Shown: piece after piece, positions 1-8,278 of the stretch | Position numbering within the stretch: position 1 is the first letter of the stretch | How the letters are laid out: each line of letters starts with the position of its first letter | Assembly: GCF_008041945.1 (NCBI RefSeq) | Contig: NZ_VKAD01000001.1 | Coordinates: 2,108,001 to 2,172,000, forward strand | Length of the DNA: 64,000 nt | Reading direction: 5' to 3' | Source: Reinekea thalattae | GTDB lineage: Bacteria; Pseudomonadota; Gammaproteobacteria; Pseudomonadales; Natronospirillaceae | Program-made: the position numbers and the translations under genes | Notes under the pieces: model-generated | Database searches by the model: none | What the model was told of the DNA's origin: nothing | The model's input: the letters and a program-made list of their open reading frames with translations, nothing else

Positions 1-1
1 A

Positions 2-1216
2 GATTGTCACGGTGCACCATTGGGTGACGATGAAATTGCCTTAACCCGTGAACGTCTTGGTTGGAAACACCTAGCCTTCGAAATTCCAGCAGACATCAAA
101 GACGCTTGGGATGCGACTGAAAAAGGCGCAGCTTTCGAGCAAAACTGGCAGCAAGCCTTCGCAGCCTATCAGCAAGAATACCCTGAATTAGCGGCGGAGT
201 TTTTACGCCGAATGAAAGGTGAGCTACCAGCAGACTTTGCTCAAACCGCACAGCAGTATATTGAGCAGGTGAATACGCAAGGCGAAACCATTGCCAGCCG
301 TAAGGCATCACAAAACGCAATTGAAGCGTTAGCTCCAGCATTACCAGAACTACTGGGCGGCTCGGCCGACCTTGCTGGTTCAAACCTGACATTATGGAGC
401 GGTGCAAAAGGCCTGACTGCTGATGATGCCTCAGGCAACTACTGTTTCTACGGTGTACGTGAATTTGGTATGTCGGCGATGATCAACGGTATTCAGTTAC
501 ATGGTGGCTTAAAGCCTTATGGCGCTACCTTCTTTGTGTTTATGGAATACGCGCGTAACGCTATTCGCATGGCCGCATTAATGAAGCAGCCGGTGATTCA
601 TGTTTACACTCACGACTCTATCGGTTTGGGTGAAGATGGCCCAACGCACCAACCTGTTGAGCAACTTGCAGCCATGCGTGCAACGCCAAATTTAAATACT
701 TGGCGTCCAGCGGATGCTGTTGAAAGTGCGGTGGCTTGGGTTTGTGCAATCGAAAGCAAAGAAACGCCAAATGCGATGGTGTTTTCTCGACAGGGCTTAC
801 CGCATCAGCCTCGTACAGCTGAGCAGTTAGCGAATATTCGTAAGGGTGGCTATGTACTGCAAGCTGCCGAACAACCTGATGCCGTACTACTTGCGACAGG
901 TTCAGAGCTTGGTTTAGCGGTTGAAGCTGCTGAGCTATTGCGCGCGCAAGGCAAACAGATTCAGGTTGTTTCTATGCCCTGTACGGACGTCTTCGACGCT
1001 CAAGATGCCGCCTATAAAGAGTCGGTTTTACCAACAGGCGTTAAGCGCTTTGCAATTGAAGCCGCGGCGAAAGACTTCTGGTACAAGTACGTTGGCCTAG
1101 AAGGCGGAATCGTTGGCATGGAAAGCTTCGGCGAGTCAGCACCAGCGGCTGAATTGTTTGAGCATTTTGGTATTACAGCCAAAGCGCTTGTTGAGCTAGT
1201 GTTAGAGAAAGCCTAA
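2..1216 (+). CDS. tkt: Transketolase, C-terminal part (5' end outside window)
   Basis: Thiamine-diphosphate enzyme of the non-oxidative pentose phosphate pathway, moving two-carbon ketol units between sugar phosphates in the cytosol. The window opens inside the gene in the conserved stretch DCHGAPLGD, so the TTG at 20 is an internal leucine and not a start. About 404 of the usual ~665 residues are present: the end of the N-terminal domain, the whole pyrimidine-binding domain ([20 protein letters not shown] with the cofactor-activating glutamate, [11 protein letters not shown]) and the C-terminal domain. It ends in a clear terminator. In many relatives tkt is followed by epd-pgk-fba. Here pgk-fba lie about 60 kb away and epd is not in the window. 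Confidence 0.97.
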   Translation, partial: DCHGAPLGDDEIALTRERLGWKHLAFEIPADIKDAWDATEKGAAFEQNWQQAFAAYQQEYPELAAEFLRRMKGELPADFAQTAQQYIEQVNTQGETIASRKASQNAIEALAPALPELLGGSADLAGSNLTLWSGAKGLTADDASGNYCFYGVREFGMSAMINGIQLHGGLKPYGATFFVFMEYARNAIRMAALMKQPVIHVYTHDSIGLGEDGPTHQPVEQLAAMRATPNLNTWRPADAVESAVAWVCAIESKETPNAMVFSRQGLPHQPRTAEQLANIRKGGYVLQAAEQPDAVLLATGSELGLAVEAAELLRAQGKQIQVVSMPCTDVFDAQDAAYKESVLPTGVKRFAIEAAAKDFWYKYVGLEGGIVGMESFGESAPAAELFEHFGITAKALVELVLEKA

Positions 1217-1242
1217 TCACTGAGCTAAACAAGTCAGAACAA

Positions 1243-1271
1243 AAAAAGGGCTAACAGTTAGCCCTTTTTTG
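1243..1271 (+). terminator. Intrinsic terminator of tkt
   Basis: Stem GGGCTAAC/GTTAGCCC (1248-1264) with a run of T on the right and A on the left. It could also work for the convergent glycosyltransferase gene. Confidence 0.85.
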
Positions 1272-1305
1272 TGCCTGATAGAAACAAGTTAAATATCAAT
1301 AGTGA

Positions 1306-2418
1306 CTAGCTCAAATAGGTTGCTATCGCATTTTTGGCGACGCTCGACTCAACTAGCTGTAGGTCAGCATCCTTAGTGGTGCGATCTTTTTTCCAGTTAG
1401 TCGTGGTGGCTTGGCAGTGCAAGTAATTAAAGTCTGTTGTTTCGGTGAGCAGAAAGTAGCCACCGCCAAAGCGGTGTACTGCCCAGCCAAAGCGATTGAT
1501 AAAGCCTTTGCCGTTAACGCACCATTTGGTGTTGCCATAATTGAAGTCTTCTTTAACGAGAGTGTGATCGCGATGCGAATAAGCTGCACCATCGTCACCG
1601 GCAGGGTAGGTTTTGATTTCTCGAAATGAAATCGCGCCCCAAAAGGAATTAACCGCAGCGTCAAAAACATTCTGCTCGGTATTTTTAATGACCAGCTCAT
1701 CAATATCGACACTTAAAACTGCCCGAGCGTCGCTAAATAGATCGCGTTTCACCAAGTTCATCATTGAGGTTTGTAGGAATCGCGGGCTAATTTCGAATCT
1801 AGAGCTCCAATTAGAAGGCCCGTATGGGAAGTCTGCGCCTAGCACGGTTGCAGCCTTCAGGCCTTTAATCGACTCAAGCTCAGCTAACAGCTGTTCTTTG
1901 GTGTAGTCGGTTGAGCCGTTATCAATGATGCAGACGCCTTCTAAACCGTGGGCTTTTACATGGTATTCAACCCAGTCTTTAATCCAAGACAGCTGGTTGT
2001 TTTTGTTCATGGCTAAGGCGCAATTTAAGCCTGCAAACAGTTCTGAAATACTGGTACGTGGCGTAATTTCAGTACTGAAATGGGGGTGTTGGATGCTTAA
2101 TTTAGCATCAGCTGGTGCGCGGAATGAAATCTGATCGCAGCGCTGCCAAGTATTGCGCTTAATGCGGCCTCGAAAACGTTTGCCATTTACATACAGGTGT
2201 TTGCGCATAACAAACCACAGATTAAGAAAGCGTGGTGCGGTAATGATGAAAGATTTCGTTTTAGCAACATAGACACAGTCATAAAACAGCGTTTGCTGGT
2301 CGTAACGTTCTAAATAATGCTCTGTCCAGCGCTCTTCTGAGCGAACATGCTTGCGTGATAGGCCGCTGTTTTTGGGCAGCACAACGCCGGGTAAGTCGAT
2401 AATTTGAAAAGGGTTCAT
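1306..2418 (-). CDS. Glycosyltransferase family 2-like protein
   Basis: About 370 residues. The central part looks like the Glyco_tranf_2_4/GT92-like group: a segment WIKDWVEYH, then a nucleotide-sugar motif IIDNGSTD near residue 166 and a DxD-type metal motif SVDIDEL near 240. I infer a sugar transferase acting on a surface glycan or protein; donor and acceptor cannot be told. There is no signal peptide or clear membrane span, so it is probably cytosolic. Two ATGs compete. The one at 2418 has AAAGG six bases upstream, while the one at 2433 has no ribosome site, so I chose 2418. It stands alone, convergent with tkt, with no polysaccharide cluster around it. Confidence 0.75.
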   Translation of the reverse strand: MNPFQIIDLPGVVLPKNSGLSRKHVRSEERWTEHYLERYDQQTLFYDCVYVAKTKSFIITAPRFLNLWFVMRKHLYVNGKRFRGRIKRNTWQRCDQISFRAPADAKLSIQHPHFSTEITPRTSISELFAGLNCALAMNKNNQLSWIKDWVEYHVKAHGLEGVCIIDNGSTDYTKEQLLAELESIKGLKAATVLGADFPYGPSNWSSRFEISPRFLQTSMMNLVKRDLFSDARAVLSVDIDELVIKNTEQNVFDAAVNSFWGAISFREIKTYPAGDDGAAYSHRDHTLVKEDFNYGNTKWCVNGKGFINRFGWAVHRFGGGYFLLTETTDFNYLHCQATTTNWKKDRTTKDADLQLVESSVAKNAIATYLS

Positions 2419-2554
2419 AGTTACCTTTGGCATATTTAAATTTCAGCCAGCAGTATACTCATTGAAACCACAATATAGCGAGTTACGGCAATAACATAGG
2501 GACGCCTCGCTCAATTTAAAACGGCACTAGAACAGATGTTTTACAGTGGTCAGT

Positions 2555-2755
2555 TCATGACTTGACTGATCGGTTGGGTTTTTGCTCATTATTAGTGCTT
2601 TTTGCAAAAGACGGCTCGCTTCCGGCTTCATCATCGGGCTCAATAACACGCTTTCTGCTGACAAGTTGATTGCAATGGTTGCAAAAATAGCTAGAACTGC
2701 CGCAAGAACAGACGTGTTCGAGTGGCTTTTTACAATCTGGGCACAGTTTTGGCAT
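2555..2755 (-). CDS. YfgJ-type zinc-ribbon protein
   Basis: 66 residues with cysteine pairs at 5/8, 16/18 and 25/28. The order LCPDC, CGSSSYFC, CNQLVSRKRV resembles the C-terminal zinc ribbon of Escherichia coli YfgJ. The first ribbon of that protein is missing, and a polar tail follows instead. The molecular function of the family is unknown. The start has a strong GGAGGA ribosome site six bases upstream, which supports a real gene. It is divergent from the BMP lipoprotein gene, with nearly 300 bp between them. Confidence 0.7.
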   Translation of the reverse strand: MPKLCPDCKKPLEHVCSCGSSSYFCNHCNQLVSRKRVIEPDDEAGSEPSFAKSTNNEQKPNRSVKS

Positions 2756-2882
2756 GGTGATTCCTCCGGCTATATTAGTGTAGCCATTTTATACAGGCGC
2801 GCAGGTTGCAGACTGATCAGTCGCAATCGCGTAAAAGATAGCACTGCGATGTGGTTTGTTTCACATAATTAAATGATGACAA

Positions 2883-2924
2883 ACCAGTATAGTCGCGATG
2901 AAACGACTGGTTGTACGTGTATAA
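2883..2924 (+). promoter_or_regulatory. Inverted repeat and possible -10 box before the BMP lipoprotein
   Basis: An imperfect dyad (ACCAGT..AGTCG / CGACTGGT, 2883-2911) lies just before TATAAT (2919-2924). No good -35 box is seen at the right distance, so the dyad may be an activator or repressor site. This is inference. The 2756-3040 gap holds nothing else I can name. Confidence 0.35.
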
Positions 2925-3040
2925 TGCAGTCGAAGTTTTTGCCATGCCTCAATAGTTAGAAAGAAAGGGTGTCTTAGCGCCTGACGTTGTAACTTCTGTA
3001 GCTGACAATCTCAATGTTAAACACCGAAAGGGGATTTTAA

Positions 3041-4081
3041 ATGAAAGCGAACTTTAAAGCTGGCTTAGCTGCTTTATCGATTTTATCGACAGTATTTATT
3101 TTGAGCAGTTGTGATAATGCCGAAGAGGAAACTGCATCGGCATCAGACTCATTCAAACCAGCGGTTATTTATGACACAGCCGGTAAGTTTGATAAGTCGT
3201 TCAACGAAGCGGTTTTCCGTGGTGGCGTAGAACAGTTTAAATTAGACAAAGGCGTTGAGGTTGCAGAATTTGAACCGCAAAACGAAGAGCAGCGTGAGCA
3301 AGGTTTACGTACGCTAGCACAGCGTGGTCAAAGCCCAATCGTTGCTGTTGGTTTCAACATGCAGTCTGCGGTACAAAAAGTAGCCGAAGAATTCCCAGAA
3401 ACACAGTTTGCTATTATCGACTCAGTTGTCGACCTACCAAACGTTCAGTCAATGTTGTTTGCTGAGCACGAAGGTTCATTCCTTGTTGGTGCGTTAGCGG
3501 CGATGGCTTCTGAAACAAACAAAGTTGGTTTTGTCGGCGGTATGGACATTCCTCTAATCTCTAAATTTGCTTGTGGTTATGAGCAGGGTGCTAAGTATGT
3601 TTCTGCTGATGCAGAAGTCTTCCAAAACATGACTGGCTCTACGCCAGCTGCATTTGGTGACCCAGCACGTGGTTCAGAACTTGCTAAATCACAAATCGCT
3701 AAAGGCGCAGACGTTGTCTTTGCTGCCGCTGGTGGTACTGGCTTAGGTGTTTACCAAGCTGCGAAAGACGAAGGTGTTTATGCCATCGGTGTTGATTCAA
3801 ACCAAAACTATATTCAGCCAGGTTCTATGTTGACCTCTATGGTTAAAAAAGTTGGCTTCGCTAGCTATACCACTTGGGCTGAAGCGCTAGAAGGTGATTG
3901 GCAGCCAGGCATTAAAGTGTTTGACCTAGCCTCTGGTGGTGTTGATTACGCAATTGATGAGTACAACGAATCATTGATTACTGCAGAAATGAGCTCAACT
4001 GTTGAGTCTATTAAAGCAGACATCATTGCCGGTAACATCACGGTTCATGATTACACAGCAACGATGTCTTGCGACTACTAA
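3041..4081 (+). CDS. BMP-family substrate-binding lipoprotein
   Basis: 346 residues with a lipoprotein signal (about 1-23, lipobox LSSC, Cys24). The mature part is of the BmpA/PnrA/Med type: PAVIYDTAGKFDKSFNEA at the start, an acidic middle, and GVDSNQNY near residue 250. The family binds purine and other nucleosides and passes them to an inner-membrane ABC transporter. Here the ATPase and two permeases follow directly. The ribosome site AAAGGGG is good. Two hairpins after the stop, before the ATPase gene, suggest this component is made in excess over the membrane parts. The nucleoside specificity is inferred from the family. Confidence 0.85.
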   Translation: MKANFKAGLAALSILSTVFILSSCDNAEEETASASDSFKPAVIYDTAGKFDKSFNEAVFRGGVEQFKLDKGVEVAEFEPQNEEQREQGLRTLAQRGQSPIVAVGFNMQSAVQKVAEEFPETQFAIIDSVVDLPNVQSMLFAEHEGSFLVGALAAMASETNKVGFVGGMDIPLISKFACGYEQGAKYVSADAEVFQNMTGSTPAAFGDPARGSELAKSQIAKGADVVFAAAGGTGLGVYQAAKDEGVYAIGVDSNQNYIQPGSMLTSMVKKVGFASYTTWAEALEGDWQPGIKVFDLASGGVDYAIDEYNESLITAEMSSTVESIKADIIAGNITVHDYTATMSCDY

Positions 4082-4138
4082 GTTGCTTGGCTTAATTTGC
4101 TAAAACTCTAAACAGCACCGCACTGGTGCTGTTCTAAT

Positions 4139-4165
4139 AAAAAGCAGGTTAGCGCCTGCTTTTTC
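4139..4165 (+). terminator. Hairpin terminator between binding protein and ATPase genes
   Basis: AGCAGG/CCTGCT stem (4143-4160) followed by TTTT. A second stem AACAGCACC/GGTGCTGTT lies just before it (4111-4133). Read-through would set the lower level of the downstream ABC genes. Confidence 0.7.
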
Positions 4166-4235
4166 CTGTTGTAAACCATGGTTACTATTAGCTCCAAACT
4201 AATTCGACCAAAAAGACGAAGAATTCGGGTGAGTC

Positions 4236-5813
4236 ATGACTGCTCAAACACAGGTTGCTGCAAAACCAGCAATTGAGTTATGCGGTATTGATAAGCGTTT
4301 TGGCGCGGTTCATGCCAATAAGAACATCGATCTCAAAGTAGCGAAAGGCACTATTCACGGCATTGTCGGTGAAAACGGTGCGGGTAAATCAACGCTGATG
4401 AGTATCATCTATGGCTTTTATGAGGCCGATAGTGGAGAAATCCTTATCGACAATAAAGTCACAAAGATTGCAGATTCTAAAACTGCAATTGCCTCAGGTA
4501 TTGGCATGGTGCACCAGCACTTTATGTTAATTCAAAATTTCACTGCTTTAGAAAACGTCATTCTTGGCGCCGAGTCTGGCGTGATGCTTAACGTCAGTTT
4601 AGATAAAGCGCGTAAGGAACTCACACGCCTTGCATCCGAATATGGTTTGGATGTGCCATTAGATGTACCGGTAGAACAGTTGTCTGTCGGTATGCAACAA
4701 CGTATTGAAATTCTTAAAGCGCTTTATCGAGGCGCGAAAGTTTTGATCTTAGATGAGCCGACCGGTGTGCTAACGCCACAAGAGGCGGAGCATCTATTTA
4801 AAGTCCTTGAAGCACTGAAAAAGCAAGGCAGTACCGTCATTATCATTACCCATAAGCTACAAGAAATTATGGCGATCACTGATAACGTCAGCATTATGCG
4901 TCGCGGAGAAATGGTCGGTCATGTGAAGACCGCAGAAACCAACCGTGAACAGTTGGCTGAGATGATGGTGGGTCGCAAAGTATTATTGAATGTGAATAAA
5001 ACGGCAGCCAAGCCAACCGATACTTTACTGAAAGTAAATCACTTATCTTGGCAGGATGATGCTGGCGTGCAGCGTCTAGAAGATGTTGCTTTTAGTGTGC
5101 GTGCTGGTGAAATCGTTGGTATTGCTGGTGTCAGTGGTAATGGTCAGTCGGAGCTTTTAGAGCTGCTTTCTGGCATCAAAGATATTCAGCAGGGTTCGGT
5201 TGAAGTTGCTGGTACCCAGTTAGATCAGGATAGCCAGATGACGCCAGAACAATTACGTGCGATTGGCGTGGCACATATTCCTGAAGACCGTCATAAGATG
5301 GGCTTAGTTAATTCTTTTGCCGCTGATGAGGCTTTTATTCTCGGTTATCACCGAGCTGACCAATATAACGGCAAGCTGTTAATGGATCAGGCCGCTATTC
5401 GCAAAGACTGCGCGGAAAAAATGCAGAAGTGGGATGTTCGTCCGCAGGACCCAAAATTAAAAGCGGCGAACTTCTCTGGCGGTAATCAACAAAAATTAGT
5501 GATTGCCCGTGAGATGGAACAAAAACCAGATGTTTTATTGGTTGGACAGCCAACGCGAGGCGTTGATATTGGCGCAATCGAGTCAATACACAACCGAATT
5601 ATTGAGATGCGGGATGCCGGAAAAGCGGTGTTACTTGTGTCTGTAGAGTTAGAAGAAATTATGAGTTTGGCCGACAGAATTTTAGTGATGTTCGATGGCA
5701 AAATTGTCGGTGAAGTACCAGCAAGCAAAGCTAATGAACAAATATTAGGTTTAATGATGGCGAATATCGTTCCAGACGAAGTTAAGGCCTTGCAACAGGA
5801 GGCAGAAGCATGA
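4236..5813 (+). CDS. Nucleoside-type ABC importer, double ATPase
   Basis: 525 residues with two fused ATPase domains. The first has Walker A GENGAGKS (45-52), signature LSVGMQQR and Walker B VLILDEPT. The second has a degenerate Walker A (GVSGNGQS) and signature FSGGNQQK, followed by VGQPTRGVD. This is the usual asymmetry of sugar and nucleoside importers such as YufO/NupA and RbsA. It powers uptake through the two permeases that follow. Its stop overlaps the start of the first permease by four bases, so the two are translationally coupled. Confidence 0.88.
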   Translation: MTAQTQVAAKPAIELCGIDKRFGAVHANKNIDLKVAKGTIHGIVGENGAGKSTLMSIIYGFYEADSGEILIDNKVTKIADSKTAIASGIGMVHQHFMLIQNFTALENVILGAESGVMLNVSLDKARKELTRLASEYGLDVPLDVPVEQLSVGMQQRIEILKALYRGAKVLILDEPTGVLTPQEAEHLFKVLEALKKQGSTVIIITHKLQEIMAITDNVSIMRRGEMVGHVKTAETNREQLAEMMVGRKVLLNVNKTAAKPTDTLLKVNHLSWQDDAGVQRLEDVAFSVRAGEIVGIAGVSGNGQSELLELLSGIKDIQQGSVEVAGTQLDQDSQMTPEQLRAIGVAHIPEDRHKMGLVNSFAADEAFILGYHRADQYNGKLLMDQAAIRKDCAEKMQKWDVRPQDPKLKAANFSGGNQQKLVIAREMEQKPDVLLVGQPTRGVDIGAIESIHNRIIEMRDAGKAVLLVSVELEEIMSLADRILVMFDGKIVGEVPASKANEQILGLMMANIVPDEVKALQQEAEA

Positions 5814-6931
5814 GTCAGCAAGAAATCCCAAATTGGGTGTCCATCGTTATCGTACCGATTGTCAATATTATCTTGGCTGCTATCGTTTCTGGCTTTGTCT
5901 TTTTATACCTAGACATCAACCCTATCGATGCAGTGAGCACCATGGCGTATGGCGCATTTGGTAGCTCATATGGCTGGGGCTATACGCTTTATTACACCAC
6001 TAGTTTTATCTTTACCGGATTGGCCGTCGCGGTCGCGTTTCACGGCAGCATGTTTAACATCGGCGGTGAAGGTCAGGCCTATATTGGTGCGCTGGGTGTA
6101 GGTTTGGTGTGTTTGTTTTTAGGTGGCAAGGTGCCATTTTTATTGCTGCTACCAATGAGCATTATTGCTGGCGGCTTGTTTGGCGCTTTGTGGGCATTTA
6201 TCCCTGCGTGGTTGGCGGCTAACCGTGGTTCCCATGTTGTGATTACCACCATCATGTTCAACTTTATTGCGGCATCCTTGATGGCGTTTTTATTAGTTGA
6301 AGTGCTTAAGCCTGCTGGTTCAATGTCGGTTGAGACGGCGGTTTTTGATCAGGCAGCATGGATTCCTAAGGTGTTTGAAGTAGCAGGTAGCTTTGGAATT
6401 AAGATGCAGCGTTCGCCGCTTAATCTATCCATTATCTGGGCGCTTATATGTTCTGTATTTGTTTATATCTTTATTTGGAAAACCAAATGGGGTTATGAGA
6501 TTCGCGCCATGGGGCAAAACGCCTCTGCAGCTGAATACGCAGGTATTAGCCTGAATAAAACCATCATTATGACCATGCTGATTTCTGGTATGTTGGCCGG
6601 ATTTTTTGCACTCAATGTGGTTCAGGGTGAAGCGCACCAGATCAAATTAAGTTTGGTTAATGGCATGGGCTTTACCGGTATTGCTGTGGCACTGATGGGT
6701 CGTAATCACCCAGTGGGGATTTTGTTCGCAAGTCTGTTGTTTGGTTTTTTATACCAAGGTGGCGGCGAGCTTCAATTTGAATACGGTGTCGATCCAAGAA
6801 TCATTGTTGTGTTGCAAGGTCTGGTGATTTTGTTCTCAGGCGCACTGGAGCATATGGCGAAACATCCGGTAGAAAGGGCTTATTTGATGTTGACGGGTAA
6901 ATTTAACAAAACCGAACAAGAAGGAGCCTAA
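5810..6931 (+). CDS. ABC importer permease (YufP type)
   Basis: 373 residues with about eight to ten hydrophobic spans and the BPD_transp_2 signature regions FNIGGEGQAYIGA (about residue 84) and AEYAGIS with a glutamate-alanine loop near 240. It is the larger of the two inner-membrane subunits that form the nucleoside channel. It overlaps the ATPase gene by four bases and sits three bases before the next permease. Ribosome site AGGAGG lies inside the ATPase end. Confidence 0.87.
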   Translation: MSQQEIPNWVSIVIVPIVNIILAAIVSGFVFLYLDINPIDAVSTMAYGAFGSSYGWGYTLYYTTSFIFTGLAVAVAFHGSMFNIGGEGQAYIGALGVGLVCLFLGGKVPFLLLLPMSIIAGGLFGALWAFIPAWLAANRGSHVVITTIMFNFIAASLMAFLLVEVLKPAGSMSVETAVFDQAAWIPKVFEVAGSFGIKMQRSPLNLSIIWALICSVFVYIFIWKTKWGYEIRAMGQNASAAEYAGISLNKTIIMTMLISGMLAGFFALNVVQGEAHQIKLSLVNGMGFTGIAVALMGRNHPVGILFASLLFGFLYQGGGELQFEYGVDPRIIVVLQGLVILFSGALEHMAKHPVERAYLMLTGKFNKTEQEGA

Positions 6932-6934
6932 AAG

Positions 6935-7921
6935 ATGGAATATTTTCAAACCGTTATTCTAATTTTAGATGCGACTTTACGAGTTGCGACGCCGCTTATT
7001 TTTGCTGCGTTAGCAGGCTTGTTTTCTGAGCGTTCGGGTGTTGTTGATATTGGCCTTGAAGGCAAAATTTTAGCCAGTGCCTTTGCTGGAGCTGCCGCAG
7101 CTTACGTATTTAACTCTCCTTGGATGGGTTTAATTGTCGGCGTTTTAGTGTCTGTTTCATTAGCCATGCTGCATGGCTTTGCAACCGTGACACACCGAGG
7201 TGATCAAGTTGTCTCTGGCATGGCAATTAATATTTTAGCCATGGGCCTAACCGCCTCGTTGGGTAATTTTTGGTTCCATCAGGGTGGCAATACGCCAAAC
7301 CTAGTGAATGCGTTAGAGAATATCGATGCGCGTTTTACTACGATCGTATTTCCTTTTGCTGAGCAGCTGAAAGATGTGCCCATTATTGGCGGCATCTATT
7401 CTGAGTTGTTATCAGGCCATTTTTTATTGGTTTATTTAGCGTTAGCAGCGGTACCGCTGTCGTGGTTTGTACTATTTAAAACACGTTTTGGTTTGCGTTT
7501 GCGGGCGGTAGGTGAAAACCCAACCGCTGTTGATACCGCAGGTATTTCGGTTGTTGGTATGCGCTATATGGCGTTAGCAATCTGTGGTGCCTTAGCGGGT
7601 TTGGCTGGTGTTTACTTGTCGGTTGCCGTAACAGCACAGTTTTTACCGAACATGTCAGCTGGTAAAGGCTATATGGCTTTGGCGGCGTTGATCTTTGGTA
7701 AGTGGCGTCCTCGAGGAGCCTTGTTAGCCTGTTTGATGTTTGGCATATTGCAGGCCATTGCTGACCGCTCACAGGGTGCGATGATTGGTAGTGTAGAAAT
7801 TCCAGTGCAATTAATTGAAGCGCTGCCTTATATCCTAACCGTTGTGTTACTCGGTGGCTTTATCGGAACCGCTATCGCGCCGAAGGCCATTGGTAGACCA
7901 TACGTTAAAGAGCGTGAGTAA
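6935..7921 (+). CDS. ABC importer permease (YufQ type)
   Basis: 328 residues, strongly hydrophobic. It has the paralogous signature FSERSGVVDIGLEGK near residue 30 and the loop AVGENPTAVDTAGIS near 190 that contacts the ATPase. It pairs with the preceding permease. The operon ends with a strong hairpin after this gene. Confidence 0.87.
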   Translation: MEYFQTVILILDATLRVATPLIFAALAGLFSERSGVVDIGLEGKILASAFAGAAAAYVFNSPWMGLIVGVLVSVSLAMLHGFATVTHRGDQVVSGMAINILAMGLTASLGNFWFHQGGNTPNLVNALENIDARFTTIVFPFAEQLKDVPIIGGIYSELLSGHFLLVYLALAAVPLSWFVLFKTRFGLRLRAVGENPTAVDTAGISVVGMRYMALAICGALAGLAGVYLSVAVTAQFLPNMSAGKGYMALAALIFGKWRPRGALLACLMFGILQAIADRSQGAMIGSVEIPVQLIEALPYILTVVLLGGFIGTAIAPKAIGRPYVKERE

Positions 7922-7943
7922 GTTTTGATAACCGCTTAGATTT

Positions 7944-7973
7944 AAAGCCCGCTATATGCGGGCTTTCTTTTTT
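7944..7973 (+). terminator. Intrinsic terminator of the BMP-ABC operon
   Basis: AAAGCCCGC/GCGGGCTTT with a five-base loop (7944-7966), then CTTTTTT. The stem sequence is nearly repeated in the attenuator terminator 260 bp downstream. Confidence 0.9.
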
Positions 7974-7977
7974 GTAC

Positions 7978-8006
7978 TTGCAATAAAAAATGATCTAGCC
8001 TAAATT
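7978..8006 (+). promoter_or_regulatory. Possible promoter of the exporter leader
   Basis: TTGCAA (7978-7983), 17 bases, TAAATT (8001-8006). Each box has two or three mismatches to the sigma-70 consensus, so this is only a candidate. Confidence 0.35.
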
Positions 8007-8086
8007 GCTTACCACTGCTCGAATGGTTCGTGCAGAAACCCGAATGGCAACCTTATGATCAAGCAGATTTAACAAGGACATCCTCC

Positions 8087-8149
8087 ATGAGTTTCATCTT
8101 AAGCTACATCATCGTTAGCGCATTTTTTGCGCCTAAAGGTTATTGCTAA
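8087..8149 (+). CDS. Putative 20-residue leader peptide
   Basis: An ATG with AAGGA eight bases upstream opens a 20-codon ORF that starts MSFILSYIIV and ends APKGYC. The stop codon (8147-8149) touches the first arm of a hairpin, and a terminator follows about 55 bases later, before the ABC exporter genes. This is the layout of a translated attenuator. The N-terminal half is hydrophobic, so a tiny membrane peptide is the alternative. No known leader peptide is recognised. Confidence 0.5.
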   Translation: MSFILSYIIVSAFFAPKGYC

Positions 8150-8229
8150 CGGGCAGATTTTTGCAAACTGGCCCGTAGCAAAGCGGGTTATTTGATTGTA
8201 TTCAAGGCTCGCATTATGCGGGCTTTTTT
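8149..8229 (+). promoter_or_regulatory. Putative transcription attenuator of the ABC exporter operon
   Basis: Three segments can pair in two ways. ACGGGC (8149-8154) pairs with GCCCGT (8171-8176). A terminator hairpin AGGCTCGC/GCGGGCTT (about 8205-8225) ends in six T (8224-8229). GCCCG (8171-8175) is also fully complementary to CGGGC (8219-8223) in the terminator's right arm, extendable to about eight pairs with G-U pairs, which would be an antiterminator. A ribosome held at the end of the 20-codon ORF would cover the first segment and free the second. The pairing is seen directly; the function is inferred. Confidence 0.5.
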
Positions 8230-8278
8230 ATTTTCGAATAAAAATCCCGCAAACAATAAATTTAAGGGATTTTTAATT

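Noticed and set aside
20-1216. TTG at 20 as the transketolase start
   Set aside because: The reading frame is open to the window edge with conserved residues before it, so the gene is simply cut.
2873-3040. Purine riboswitch before the BMP nucleoside transporter
   Set aside because: No three-way junction with the conserved loop sequences is visible; only a short dyad and a -10-like box.
8192-8278. Longer N-terminus for the first exporter gene from a TTG at 8192
   Set aside because: The extra codons cover the terminator hairpin and its T run, and there is no ribosome site; GTG 8279 has one.
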